From Thermoleophilia bacterium (GTDB taxonomy: Bacteria; Actinomycetota; Thermoleophilia; Gaiellales; Gaiellaceae): 8,878 bases of DNA. A program made the translations under genes and the position numbers. The stretch's first letter is position 1; the number at the start of each line of letters is the position of its first letter. The notes beneath the pieces were generated by a model, which saw nothing but the letters and a program-made list of their open reading frames with translations, made no database searches and was not told the origin of the DNA. This document shows positions 1 to 6,465 of the stretch, piece by piece. The stretch covers positions 1-8,878 of the forward strand of contig JAERMP010000111.1 in assembly GCA_016844515.1 (NCBI GenBank), read 5' to 3'.

Positions 1-35
1 GCCCGCAGACGCGTCGCATCCCGTCGTCCTCAGTC

Positions 36-61
36 GCCCCGATACCTTCTGGTATCGGGGC
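36..61. terminator. Perfect 11-bp hairpin downstream of the amidotransferase gene
   Basis: Arms GCCCCGATACC and GGTATCGGGGC are exactly complementary around a TTCT loop. It lies 66 bases past the stop of the minus-strand amidotransferase gene, so it could end that transcript, or one entering from beyond the left edge. Neither side has a T-run, so a classical intrinsic terminator is not shown; a U-less terminator or a REP-like palindrome are both possible. The rest of positions 1-127 holds no gene or other signal that I can see. Confidence 0.5.
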
Positions 62-127
62 TCCCTGCGTCCTAGGGCTGCTCGGTCTGCGAACCGCCAG
101 TCACGACCGAACTTACGGACACGTCCA

Positions 128-817
128 CTAGCCTGCCGCCGCCTCGCGTAGGAATGCCGAGCACAGCGCTCGACCCCGGTCGTTCGACTGTCCGATCTCC
201 GCCTGCGATCTCGCGACGAGAGCCTCAGCGGCCATCGGCAGGTCGTCCGGATCCTCGCTTGCCCATGCTGTGGCCATCGCGAGCGTGACCTCGGCATGGA
301 ACTGAATCCCCCAGGCGGGTTGGGAGAGCCTGAAAGCCTGGGGGCACACGTTGCTCCGAGCCAGCACGATCCCGTCGGCGGGGATGTCGAACGTGTAGTG
401 GTGCCACTGGAAAACCGTCGCCAGCCGCGGCAGGATGCCGAGGACGGGATCGGACTCGCCCTCGGGGGTCAGCTCGACGTCGAGCCAGCCGACCTCGGGC
501 ACGCGCGCGGGCCCGACCTTCGCGCCCGCTGCGCGCGCCAGCATCTGCGCGCCGAGGCAGACGCCGAAGACCGGGACACGCTCGGCGAGCGCGTCCTTGA
601 GGAACTCCTCCTCGTGACCGAGCCATGCGAAGTGGTCGTCCTGGTCGGGATGCGCGGAGCCGCCGAAGACCATGACGGCGTCGTAGCTCTCGGGAGGATC
701 CGGCGTAGCGCCGTCAGGCACCGACCAACGCTCGAGGTCGTGCCCCGCTGCCTCGACGACCTCGTCGAACACGCCGCCGGGAACGCTCGGCCCGTGTGTG
801 ACGGAGAGGACGCGCAC
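128..817 (-). CDS. Class I glutamine amidotransferase domain protein (GMP synthase glutaminase-like)
   Basis: A stand-alone 229-residue class I glutamine amidotransferase domain, predicted cytoplasmic. The triad is visible: nucleophile Cys87 in GVCLGAQ, and His174 with Glu176 in WGIQFHAEV. FGGSAHPDQD (51-60) forms the oxyanion/early loop, and FQWHHYTFDIP (136-146) matches the segment typical of the GMP-synthase-like amidotransferase group. Such proteins hydrolyse glutamine or a gamma-glutamyl compound; the ammonia acceptor or true substrate cannot be read from the sequence, and no synthase partner is nearby. The start is GTG with no Shine-Dalgarno. A TAGAGT hexamer six bases upstream suggests a leaderless transcript separate from the DUF72 gene, from which it is divided by 78 bases containing a palindrome. 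The domain assignment is firm; the specific function is unknown. Confidence 0.9.
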   Translation of the reverse strand: MRVLSVTHGPSVPGGVFDEVVEAAGHDLERWSVPDGATPDPPESYDAVMVFGGSAHPDQDDHFAWLGHEEEFLKDALAERVPVFGVCLGAQMLARAAGAKVGPARVPEVGWLDVELTPEGESDPVLGILPRLATVFQWHHYTFDIPADGIVLARSNVCPQAFRLSQPAWGIQFHAEVTLAMATAWASEDPDDLPMAAEALVARSQAEIGQSNDRGRALCSAFLREAAAG

Positions 818-823
818 GCGCCG

Positions 824-829
824 ACTCTA
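824..829 (-). promoter_or_regulatory. Predicted -10 element (TAGAGT) for a leaderless amidotransferase transcript
   Basis: Read on the minus strand, TAGAGT fits the actinobacterial TANNNT -10 consensus and ends six bases before the GTG start. Transcription would then begin at or next to the start codon. No purine-rich ribosome site lies between. A convincing -35 was not found at 16-19 bases. Confidence 0.5.
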
Positions 830-867
830 GCGAGCGACCCGTGGACACATTGTCACTGAATCGGCGT

Positions 868-892
868 CTTTACAGTGCCAGGCACTGTAAAG
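868..892. repeat. Near-perfect palindrome (REP-like) between the amidotransferase and DUF72 genes
   Basis: Twelve-base arms (CTTTACAGTGCC and GGCACTGTAAAG) flank a single central A at 880. With G-T pairs on the plus strand the stem can extend to about 863-897. It touches the DUF72 stop codon (TGA read from 898 to 896). There is no T-run, and a one-base centre is poor for a terminator. The form is that of a short palindromic extragenic repeat. Whether it is repeated in the genome cannot be seen from one window. Confidence 0.65.
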
Positions 893-895
893 GTG

Positions 896-1759
896 TCAAA
901 AGAGCGTCGGCGCGAGTAGGGGTGGCTCGATACCTCCAGTAGCCGGGGTTCCAGCGCTGTCGAGAAGCCCTCGGAGGATCGTCGCGCTCCGCGGCGCGAA
1001 GTCGTCGCGGTTGTTGTTGAACAGCGCGTAGACCTCGTCTGCCTGCGCTGCAAGCCCGGCCAGCTTCTCGACCCACTCGGCAAGCTCTTCCGCCGAATAC
1101 ATCCAATCGAAGCGCTGCCACGACTTCTCCGAGCGGATGTTCCAGGTCTTCGCGTTGCGGCCGTGGAAGCGGACGTACGCGACAGAGTGCGTCGCGGCTG
1201 CGACGGGCGGGACGACGTTCGAGGCGCGCGTCCGTGGCGCATCGACGGAGACATAGGCGAGCCCGTTTCGCTCTAGGAAGGAAAGCGTGTCCGCCCGCTC
1301 GTCCTCCTCCACCCATGATTTGTGTCGGAACTCGACGAGCGGGACGAGCGGATCGAGGAGTGCGCGCACGCGGGCCAGCTCCGTCTTGGCCTCGCCCGAC
1401 TTGACGAAGCGCGGGTGGTACTGCAGGAGGATGCCGCGGAGCTTCCCGGAGAGCTCGAGCGGCTCGATCGAGGTCCGGAACGCGGCGAACGCGCGCTCCT
1501 GCTCGGCCGGCTCGTGACCGGTCATGGAGGCGTGAGCCTTCACGTGGAAGACGAACTCGGGCGGAGTCCTCAACGCCCAGCGACCGGTTACCGCCGGATC
1601 GGGGAGGTGGTAGTAGGGCGAGTCGACCTCGACCGTGTCGAAGCGCTCGGCGTAGTACGCGAGCCGTGCCTTCGAAGTCGAGACCCCGCGTGGGTACCAA
1701 GACTTGACGAGACCCTCGTCGGCGAAGCTGCAGGTGCCGAGGCGAACCGTCGCGGGCAT
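896..1759 (-). CDS. DUF72 (YecE-like) family protein
   Basis: A 287-residue DUF72 protein, a TIM-barrel-like family of unknown biochemical role found across bacteria. Family signatures run in order: VRLGTCSFADEGLVKSWYP (5-23), VEVDSPYY (43-50), FHVKAH (71-76), LLQYHPRF (111-118), VEFRHKSW (142-149), YVRFHGRN (195-202) and LFNNN (246-250). Length and motif order match intact members, so the gene is complete. ATG is chosen because the VRLGTCSF strand begins four residues later. The start lies 16 bases after the TAG stop of the secreted-protein gene, and no clear separate promoter is visible, so cotranscription is likely. No adjacent iron-sulfur or nuclease gene, sometimes seen beside this family, is present. 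The last residues (PLLAPTLF) and the TGA stop abut the palindrome at 868-892. No signal peptide; presumably cytoplasmic. Confidence 0.92.
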   Translation of the reverse strand: MPATVRLGTCSFADEGLVKSWYPRGVSTSKARLAYYAERFDTVEVDSPYYHLPDPAVTGRWALRTPPEFVFHVKAHASMTGHEPAEQERAFAAFRTSIEPLELSGKLRGILLQYHPRFVKSGEAKTELARVRALLDPLVPLVEFRHKSWVEEDERADTLSFLERNGLAYVSVDAPRTRASNVVPPVAAATHSVAYVRFHGRNAKTWNIRSEKSWQRFDWMYSAEELAEWVEKLAGLAAQADEVYALFNNNRDDFAPRSATILRGLLDSAGTPATGGIEPPLLAPTLF

Positions 1760-1775
1760 GTGCCGACCGTTTCGT

Positions 1776-2798
1776 CTACTTCTTCCTTACGACCTTGCTC
1801 TGAGCGGTAAACCCGTTCACTGTCGGGTTGACGCACGGAACCGGAGCGAACAGCGGCGCGAGCTGAGCGCACAGTGGTGCGGCCGAGCTCGATGCAGCAA
1901 TCGCGCGCGCTTGGAAGTTGTCGCCCGTCCTGGCCCGGAACGTGAACGCCCCCGTAGCCGCCACCTTGGCCTTTCCGAGTCGCTTCAGCGCGGCCTTCCC
2001 TTTCGCGCCCCAGATCGTGACCACGGCGCCGCGAGGCTGTCCTGCCTGCGTCACGGCTCCGGTGACAAGTGCGCCCAGGCCGAGTTTCTTCGCTTTGGCA
2101 GACACGGCACCCGGAGCGATCGCAGCAGGCGCGGCGACGGTCCCGACGGCGTTCAGCTGGCCAACTCCCGGCTTGTACGGCGTCCAGAAGGAGACCCACG
2201 CTCCGACGGAAACCGCGCTGAAGACGCCGTTGATCGCAAGCTCGGCGCTGTACAGCTTCGCTCCGAACGTCGCGCGTCCGGGCGTTCCCGGCGGGACGTC
2301 GGGCGGAGGTAGGCAGACCTGGATGAACGCGGGGCCGAGCGCTGCCTGGGCACCCGTCGTCGCGATGAGGTACGTGGGCACGGGCAGCGTCTGGCCTGCT
2401 GCGGAGAGGATCATGATCCAGCTTGCAAGGGGCGCCGTCGTGCCGAGGCATGCAGCTTGCGAAGCCGGAGCGATCTGCCCGGGAGCAGCGACGATCAACT
2501 GGCCCTCGAGCGGGAGATCCGCGCCTGCGAGGTCGAGCGCTTTCACGATCGCCTTCACCGGCCCGAGCACCGTCCCTGGTGCCTGGTTCGTCGTGAGCTG
2601 TGTTCCGGCCGGAGCGAAGATCCGCACGCTGGCGGTCGGATCGTCGTCCGGGCTGAGCGATGCCTTGATCGTCGTCGCCGAGCCGACCTGTCGAACCTCG
2701 AGCTTGGCCGACGTGTACGCCGCGAGCGCGGCGGGTACTGCGATGAGTGCCGCTACCGAGACGAGTCCTACGGCAACGGTCCAGATTCGTCCTTTCAT
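1776..2798 (-). CDS. Secreted protein of unknown function with four cysteines and an Ig-like C-terminal segment
   Basis: I do not recognise a named family. The 340-residue protein begins with a clear Sec signal peptide: Lys2 and Arg4, a hydrophobic run to about residue 22, and likely cleavage after ALA (25-27). The mature chain is rich in Ala, Val, Gly and Pro, with four cysteines (117, 162, 310, 322) that could form two disulfides outside the cell. A proline-rich turn CLPPPDVPPGTPG spans 162-174. Residues about 238-300 (LGLGALVTGAVTQAG and following, then VAATGAFTFRAR) look like a small beta-sandwich of the Ig/carboxypeptidase-regulatory type. The tail is basic (KVVRKK), with no LPXTG anchor or lipobox. 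The frame stays open far upstream to 3680, but that part is antisense to the binding-protein gene. The ATG at 2798 is fixed by the signal peptide and a strong ribosome site. A cell-surface or matrix protein is a guess. Confidence 0.85.
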   Translation of the reverse strand: MKGRIWTVAVGLVSVAALIAVPAALAAYTSAKLEVRQVGSATTIKASLSPDDDPTASVRIFAPAGTQLTTNQAPGTVLGPVKAIVKALDLAGADLPLEGQLIVAAPGQIAPASQAACLGTTAPLASWIMILSAAGQTLPVPTYLIATTGAQAALGPAFIQVCLPPPDVPPGTPGRATFGAKLYSAELAINGVFSAVSVGAWVSFWTPYKPGVGQLNAVGTVAAPAAIAPGAVSAKAKKLGLGALVTGAVTQAGQPRGAVVTIWGAKGKAALKRLGKAKVAATGAFTFRARTGDNFQARAIAASSSAAPLCAQLAPLFAPVPCVNPTVNGFTAQSKVVRKK

Positions 2799-2801
2799 CT
2801 G

Positions 2802-2810
2802 CCCTCCTCT
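2802..2810 (-). promoter_or_regulatory. Strong Shine-Dalgarno deciding the start of the secreted-protein gene
   Basis: Read on the minus strand, AGAGGAGGG ends three bases before the ATG at 2798. It is the only strong Shine-Dalgarno seen near a start in this window, and it marks the downstream ATG, not the far upstream end of the open frame, as the true start. Confidence 0.8.
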
Positions 2811-2831
2811 TTGACTGTCTTTTGCGCAGAG

Positions 2832-2857
2832 CCAGGATCCGCGAGCGCGGATCCTGG
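2832..2857. terminator. Perfect 12-bp hairpin between the binding-protein and secreted-protein genes
   Basis: Arms CCAGGATCCGCG and CGCGGATCCTGG pair exactly around a two-base AG centre. Short outer arms GCGCA (2824-2828) and TGCGC (2859-2863) can pair further. It lies 45 bases after the binding-protein stop and 33 bases before the next start, so it may end or weaken read-through of the hydrolase/binding-protein transcript. No T-run follows on either strand. An RNA-processing or stabilising hairpin, or a REP-like element, is equally possible. The rest of the 104-base gap shows only the ribosome site. Confidence 0.5.
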
Positions 2858-2902
2858 TTGCGCGGAAACCGTGGGCGAGTCTTTCACAGCGGGGCTTCGA
2901 GG

Positions 2903-4114
2903 TCATCCCTTCGCATACAGGAGACCGCTCGCCTTCACCCATTCCTTGTTGTCGTACCGGTACAGGTACACGTGCTCCATCGGCCGGTAGTCGGTCCGGG
3001 ATGTCTTCAGGCGGATGCCCGGAAGCATGAAGGGGTTCGCGCCCGTGTCGAGGCTCTGCGCGGCCTTCAGGAGCCCTGCTCGAGTGAGGTTCTTCCCCGC
3101 CTTGCGCAGCGTCTCCACCATCGTCCAGGCGGTCGTCATGCCGTACCAGTTGTAGACGTCGGTTGGCCGCCCGGTCGGGTTGTGCTTCTTCATGATCGTG
3201 CGATAGAGCGCGACGATCGGATCCTTCGCCCAGATGGGGTCGTTCGGGTTCTTCAAGAACGCGATGGAGAGCGCGCCCTTCGTGAGCTCGGGCGCGTTGA
3301 AACGCGCGATCCCCATGATCGTGGGCTCGATCGAGACCGAGGCGATGTAGACCTGCGGTTTCCAGCCGAGGTTGTGGGTCGCTCTGATCGCGTTGAGGAA
3401 GAACTTGGGCGTGGCGAAGAGCATCAGGGTGTCGGCGCCCGACGACTTCAGGAGGCCCATCTGTGAGGACACGTCGGCGCCCGTGAACTCGTACGACTGC
3501 TTGGCCACGATCTTCGGGCCTTTCCCGGCGACAGCGCGCGTGAGCCCGGTGAGCATGTCGAGGCCGAGCTCGGTGTTCTCGTAGAGGACTGCGATCCGGG
3601 CGCGGGGCCGCGTCTTGACGAGGGTCTTCCCGTACACGTCGCCCTCGCCCCGGTAGCTCATGAGGAAGCCCAGCGTCCACGGGTAGCGCGCGAAGCTTCG
3701 CCCGATGGACTGGGAGCCGTCACCGACCCAGAGCTGTGGGACGTTCTGTGCGTTCAGGTAGTCGCGGATCGCGAGGTTGTTCGCCGTTCCGATGCTGTTG
3801 AAGACGGAGAACACCTTGTCCTGCTCGACGAGCCGCCGAGTGAGCAGGACGGTCTGAGCGGGGTTGTACGCGTCGTCGTAGTAGCGGTACTCGATCGTGC
3901 GACCGTTGACGCCGCCCTTCGAGTTGACGTAGTCGAAGTACGCCTTCGCGCCCGGCCCGACGGAGCCGAACGCCGCTGCCTCGCCAGTCAGGGGCACGGT
4001 TCCGCCGACGAGGACGCTCGTCGCGGTCACCCCGGGATCGGTCGCTGGAGCTGCCCCCGCACCGGCCGCGACCACGAGTGCGACGAGCGCTGCGGCCGCG
4101 AAGCGTGTCGTCAC
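2903..4114 (-). CDS. ABC transporter periplasmic substrate-binding protein, Leu/Ile/Val-amide type (Peripla_BP_6)
   Basis: A 403-residue extracytoplasmic solute-binding protein of the LivJ/AmiC/urea-binding class. A signal peptide covers residues 1-22 (TTRF, then an Ala/Val-rich core, cleavage near GAGAA). There is no lipobox cysteine, unusual for an actinobacterium where such proteins are often lipoproteins. The mature part shows the family's opening strand and loop VLVGGTVPLTGEAAAFG (34-50), AKAYFDYVNSKGGVNGRTIEY (56-76), the YYDDAYNP block (78-85), and lobe-two signatures ARIAVLYENTELG (172-184) and YNWYGMTTAW (321-330). The ligand cannot be assigned; a branched-chain amino acid, amide or short peptide product is plausible. 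The GTG start shares its G with the TAG stop of the hydrolase gene (TAGTG), so translation is probably coupled. Permease and ATPase genes are absent here, so any transporter must be encoded elsewhere. An open frame continues upstream to 4654 but is antisense-like overlap with the hydrolase. Confidence 0.92.
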   Translation of the reverse strand: MTTRFAAAALVALVVAAGAGAAPATDPGVTATSVLVGGTVPLTGEAAAFGSVGPGAKAYFDYVNSKGGVNGRTIEYRYYDDAYNPAQTVLLTRRLVEQDKVFSVFNSIGTANNLAIRDYLNAQNVPQLWVGDGSQSIGRSFARYPWTLGFLMSYRGEGDVYGKTLVKTRPRARIAVLYENTELGLDMLTGLTRAVAGKGPKIVAKQSYEFTGADVSSQMGLLKSSGADTLMLFATPKFFLNAIRATHNLGWKPQVYIASVSIEPTIMGIARFNAPELTKGALSIAFLKNPNDPIWAKDPIVALYRTIMKKHNPTGRPTDVYNWYGMTTAWTMVETLRKAGKNLTRAGLLKAAQSLDTGANPFMLPGIRLKTSRTDYRPMEHVYLYRYDNKEWVKASGLLYAKG

Positions 4115-5523
4115 TACTTTGTTACCGGTGTCCGCAAGCCGGGAAGCTTGAGAACTGCTGTGCCGACTCGGACTCTCGCGCTGGCGGCCATGGGAAGGTC
4201 GAGGTACAGCAGGTTCGACGTCGATTGAGCGGTCGACGACGACGCGAGCGTGAGCGTCAGTCGTGAGCCCTTCGGGATGTACGTCGCCTGGTTGATCAGG
4301 CGAATCGTGACCTGTTGCGCGCCGTTCTTCGTCGGGACGCCGCCTGCGCTCACGACGATCTCCTGGCCCCTCGGCGTGCGTGCGGTGAGCACCGCCACGA
4401 GACGCGACCAGCCGCCGCTCGCGGCAATCGAAGTCTCCACCGTCGGTGATCCGAAGACCTCGATCGCGCTGCGAAGTGGAGCTGTCCTCCGCACGGCCTT
4501 GCCGCTGCGGGCGAACGTCGTCACGCCCGGGAGCGCGAACGTCGACGTCGCCGTCTTGGGGAGACTCGACGCGGCTAGGACGTGTCCGCCGATCTTCTCC
4601 GAGGCAATGGCCACGACAGAGCTCACGCCGCAGCCGGCGTTCTTGAGGAAGCAACCGAACCAGCGCTCGCTCTGGTTCATGAGATAGCCCGTGTCACCGG
4701 CGGGGAAGGTCGAGGGGGGGTGACCGTGGAGGCCTACGTAGAGGGTCTTGGGACCACGGAGCCGCTGGAAAGCGAGGGAGCCCTGTTCGATCCCGAACAG
4801 GAAGTCGCGACGCCCTTGCGCCATGAAGACGGGTGTCGTCACCGAGCCGAGCTTCGAGAGGCTCGAGCGTGCCTCGGCCCACGGTCGCACCGCAGCGGTG
4901 TTGCCGGCGAACGCGGCGGCCTGGAGGGCGTTGAGCGATGGATCGCGCTTCTCCGGCGGGATCGAACCGGCGAGCCCTGCCACGAGCCCGGACTTCACGA
5001 GCCCCTGCGGCATGAGCGCCGAGTAGAGGTCGGTCCAGGTCTCGACGGTGACGACGGCGCCCCACGGGACACCGGCTACCAGGGAGTTGAAGATCGCTCC
5101 GCCTCCGTACGAGATGCCCCAGGCGCCGATCTTCGTATCGGCGACATCTGCACGGGTCGCCAGCCAAGTGTGAACCGCACGGGTGTCGGCGACCTCACGA
5201 GGTCCGTCGATCCCGACGAGCCCGCCCGACTCGCCGTGACCGCGCGCGTCGAACGTGAGGATCGCGTAGCCCTGGCCGACGAACCCGTATCCCTCGACGA
5301 GCGCGTTCATCTGCTGGCGATTGCCCGAGAGCCCATGGAGGAAGACGAGTGCCGGCCAGCCGCCCGCCGGGGCCGTGCCGTCCGGGACGTAGAGCGTCGC
5401 CGCGATCGAGACTCCGTCATCCATCGGGAGCAGGAGGTCCTGGCGCGCGAGCGTCGACGCCGGCGCTTCTCCAACGACGAGAATGAGTGCGGCCGCAATT
5501 CCCGCTAACCAGGCCTTCACCAC
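4114..5523 (-). CDS. Secreted alpha/beta hydrolase, X-Pro dipeptidyl-peptidase (S15)/CocE-like
   Basis: A 469-residue exported serine hydrolase. A signal peptide occupies about residues 1-26 (MVKAWLAGIAAALILVVG, cleavage near STLA). The hydrolase domain shows FLHGLSGNRQQ (61-71, oxyanion region), TFDARGHGESGG (90-101), the nucleophile elbow GISYGG with Ser138, acid Asp240 in AQGRRDFLFG, and His266 or His268 in VGLHGHPP. Cys291 and Cys298 could form a disulfide. Residues about 330-465 form a beta-rich C-terminal domain, as in X-Pro dipeptidyl-peptidase and cocaine-esterase-type enzymes. The family cleaves Xaa-Pro peptides, esters or beta-lactam-type amides; which one applies here is not shown. 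Translation can begin at either of two adjacent GTG codons; the first (5523) is preferred because a TACCCT hexamer sits eight bases upstream with no Shine-Dalgarno. Overlap with the binding-protein gene suggests that cleavage outside the cell feeds solute capture. Confidence 0.9.
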   Translation of the reverse strand: MVKAWLAGIAAALILVVGEAPASTLARQDLLLPMDDGVSIAATLYVPDGTAPAGGWPALVFLHGLSGNRQQMNALVEGYGFVGQGYAILTFDARGHGESGGLVGIDGPREVADTRAVHTWLATRADVADTKIGAWGISYGGGAIFNSLVAGVPWGAVVTVETWTDLYSALMPQGLVKSGLVAGLAGSIPPEKRDPSLNALQAAAFAGNTAAVRPWAEARSSLSKLGSVTTPVFMAQGRRDFLFGIEQGSLAFQRLRGPKTLYVGLHGHPPSTFPAGDTGYLMNQSERWFGCFLKNAGCGVSSVVAIASEKIGGHVLAASSLPKTATSTFALPGVTTFARSGKAVRRTAPLRSAIEVFGSPTVETSIAASGGWSRLVAVLTARTPRGQEIVVSAGGVPTKNGAQQVTIRLINQATYIPKGSRLTLTLASSSTAQSTSNLLYLDLPMAASARVRVGTAVLKLPGLRTPVTK

Positions 5524-5531
5524 GAAGCTGA

Positions 5532-5537
5532 AGGGTA
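5532..5537 (-). promoter_or_regulatory. Predicted -10 element (TACCCT) for the leaderless hydrolase transcript
   Basis: On the minus strand TACCCT fits TANNNT and ends eight bases before the first GTG of the hydrolase. Upstream by 18 bases is CTGACC, a 4/6 match to TTGACA, and this lies inside the outermost copy of the palindromic repeat. Position and spacing support a promoter; the -35 is tentative. Confidence 0.5.
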
Positions 5538-5553
5538 GCGCTGTTCGCGCGAC

Positions 5554-5622
5554 GGGGTCAGACCCGGGGTCAGACCCCTGACATGGCGCAACCGGACATG
5601 TCTCGGGGTCTGACCCCGGGTC
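5554..5622. repeat. Compound REP/BIME-like element: repeated GGGGTCAGACCCC units in opposed orientation
   Basis: A GGGGTCAGACCC unit occurs twice in tandem (5554-5565 and 5566-5577), followed by an inverted copy GGGGTCTGACCCC (5605-5617). The 18 bases at 5561-5578 are an exact reverse complement of 5605-5622. Inner arms GACATG (5580-5585) and CATGTC (5597-5602) extend the stem, leaving an 11-base loop. Each unit is itself a near-palindrome. The layout matches a bacterial interspersed mosaic element made of REP units. It fills the middle of the 117-base divergent region between the hydrolase and murI promoters. A related transposase is not in the window. As RNA it would form a very stable hairpin, but predicted leaderless starts would exclude it from both flanking transcripts. 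Confidence 0.75.
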
Positions 5623-5626
5623 GGCC

Positions 5627-5632
5627 TAGACT
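5627..5632 (+). promoter_or_regulatory. Predicted -10 element (TAGACT) for leaderless murI
   Basis: TAGACT fits TANNNT and ends eight bases before the ATG. The intervening CCCCACCC has no ribosome-binding character, so the mRNA probably starts at or near the ATG. The -35 position would fall in the right arm of the palindromic element; no recognisable -35 is present. Confidence 0.55.
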
Positions 5633-5640
5633 CCCCACCC

Positions 5641-6465
5641 ATGGATCCGCGCCCCATCGGCGTCTTCGACTCGGGCATGGGCGGCTTGACCGTCCTGCAC
5701 GAGTGCCTCGTCACGCTCCCGCACGAGGACTTCGTCTATCTCGGCGACGGCGCGCGGCTGCCCTACGGTCCGCGGCCGCTCGACGAGATCCGCCGCTTTG
5801 CGGGCGAGATCGCGAGCTACCTCGAGCATCAGGGCGTCAAGCTGATCGTCGCCGCATGCAACTCCGCGACCGCGGCCGCGCTCCCCGAGCTCCAGCGCCA
5901 GCTCTCCGTTCCCGTGATCGGAGTCCTTGCTCCCGAGGCGCACGCGGCGGTGCTCGCCACCCGGAACCGCTGCATCGGGCTCCTCGCCACCGAGGCGACC
6001 GTGGCGAGCGGGCGCTACTCCGAGCTCGTTCGCGCCCTGGACGCCGGGGCAGAGGTCGTGCCAATCGCCTGTCCACGGCTCGTCCCGCTGATCGAGGGCG
6101 ACGACCCGTTCGGTGAGGAGACTGCGATCGCGGTTCGAAAATACGCCGCGCCGCTCAAAGCTGCCGGCGCGGACACGGTCATTCTCGGCTGCACTCACTA
6201 CCCGCTGATTCGGCCTATATTCCAGCGCGTGTTCGGGCGTGGTGTCACGCTCGTCTTCTCCGCTGATGAAACCGCACGCGAGGTGGCGGAGACGCTCGAG
6301 CGCAAGGGAATCGAGAACGACGATTCGCGGGAGGGTGCGTACCGCTTCCTGACAACGGGTGATCCGGAGCTCTTCCGCGCAATGGGACGCCGGTTTCTCC
6401 AGCTCTCGATCGACGCCGCTGAGCACGTCGAGGTGTCTGCACTCGAGGCAGCGGCGGCGGCATGA
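5641..6465 (+). CDS. murI: Glutamate racemase
   Basis: Interconverts L- and D-glutamate, supplying D-Glu for peptidoglycan; cytoplasmic and cofactor-independent. The 274-residue length is normal. Signatures are IGVFDSGMGGLTVL (6-19) with Asp10 and Ser11, YLGDGARLPYG (33-43), the first catalytic cysteine Cys73 in AACNSATA, the TEATVASGRYSEL block (117-129), and the second catalytic cysteine Cys184 with His186 in LGCTHYPLI. The ATG is fixed because the FDSG strand begins eight residues later. There is no Shine-Dalgarno; a TAGACT -10 lies close upstream. The stop overlaps the rph start (ATGA), so the two are translationally coupled. A murI-rph-rdgB neighbourhood is known in actinobacteria such as mycobacteria. 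The Glu/Ala-rich tail is not a conserved feature. Confidence 0.98.
   Translation: MDPRPIGVFDSGMGGLTVLHECLVTLPHEDFVYLGDGARLPYGPRPLDEIRRFAGEIASYLEHQGVKLIVAACNSATAAALPELQRQLSVPVIGVLAPEAHAAVLATRNRCIGLLATEATVASGRYSELVRALDAGAEVVPIACPRLVPLIEGDDPFGEETAIAVRKYAAPLKAAGADTVILGCTHYPLIRPIFQRVFGRGVTLVFSADETAREVAETLERKGIENDDSREGAYRFLTTGDPELFRAMGRRFLQLSIDAAEHVEVSALEAAAAA

Noticed and set aside
296..859. Plus-strand open frame of 187 codons opposite the amidotransferase
   Set aside because: High-GC antisense shadow; no recognisable motif, while the opposite strand encodes a complete catalytic triad.
1918..2814. Plus-strand open frame of 298 codons opposite the secreted-protein gene
   Set aside because: Antisense shadow of an Ala/Gly-rich gene; no ribosome site, no domain, and codon choice fits the minus-strand gene.
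2824..2863. Hairpin as a classical intrinsic terminator or riboswitch
   Set aside because: No T-run follows on either strand and no conserved ligand-binding core is visible; only a terminator-like hairpin can be claimed.
2799..3680. Upstream extension of the secreted-protein reading frame (would give 634 residues)
   Set aside because: It overlaps the well-supported binding-protein gene in another frame, has low-complexity Arg/His-rich translation, and the signal peptide plus strong ribosome site place the true start at 2798.
4115..4654. Upstream extension of the binding-protein reading frame (would give 583 residues)
   Set aside because: The extra part lies inside the hydrolase gene and reads as Arg/Asp-rich shadow sequence. 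The signal peptide starts at the GTG at 4114.
5554..5622. Repeats near 5554-5622 as a CRISPR array
   Set aside because: Units are 12-13 bases, self-palindromic, partly abutting and in opposite orientation, with no regular unique spacers and no cas genes.
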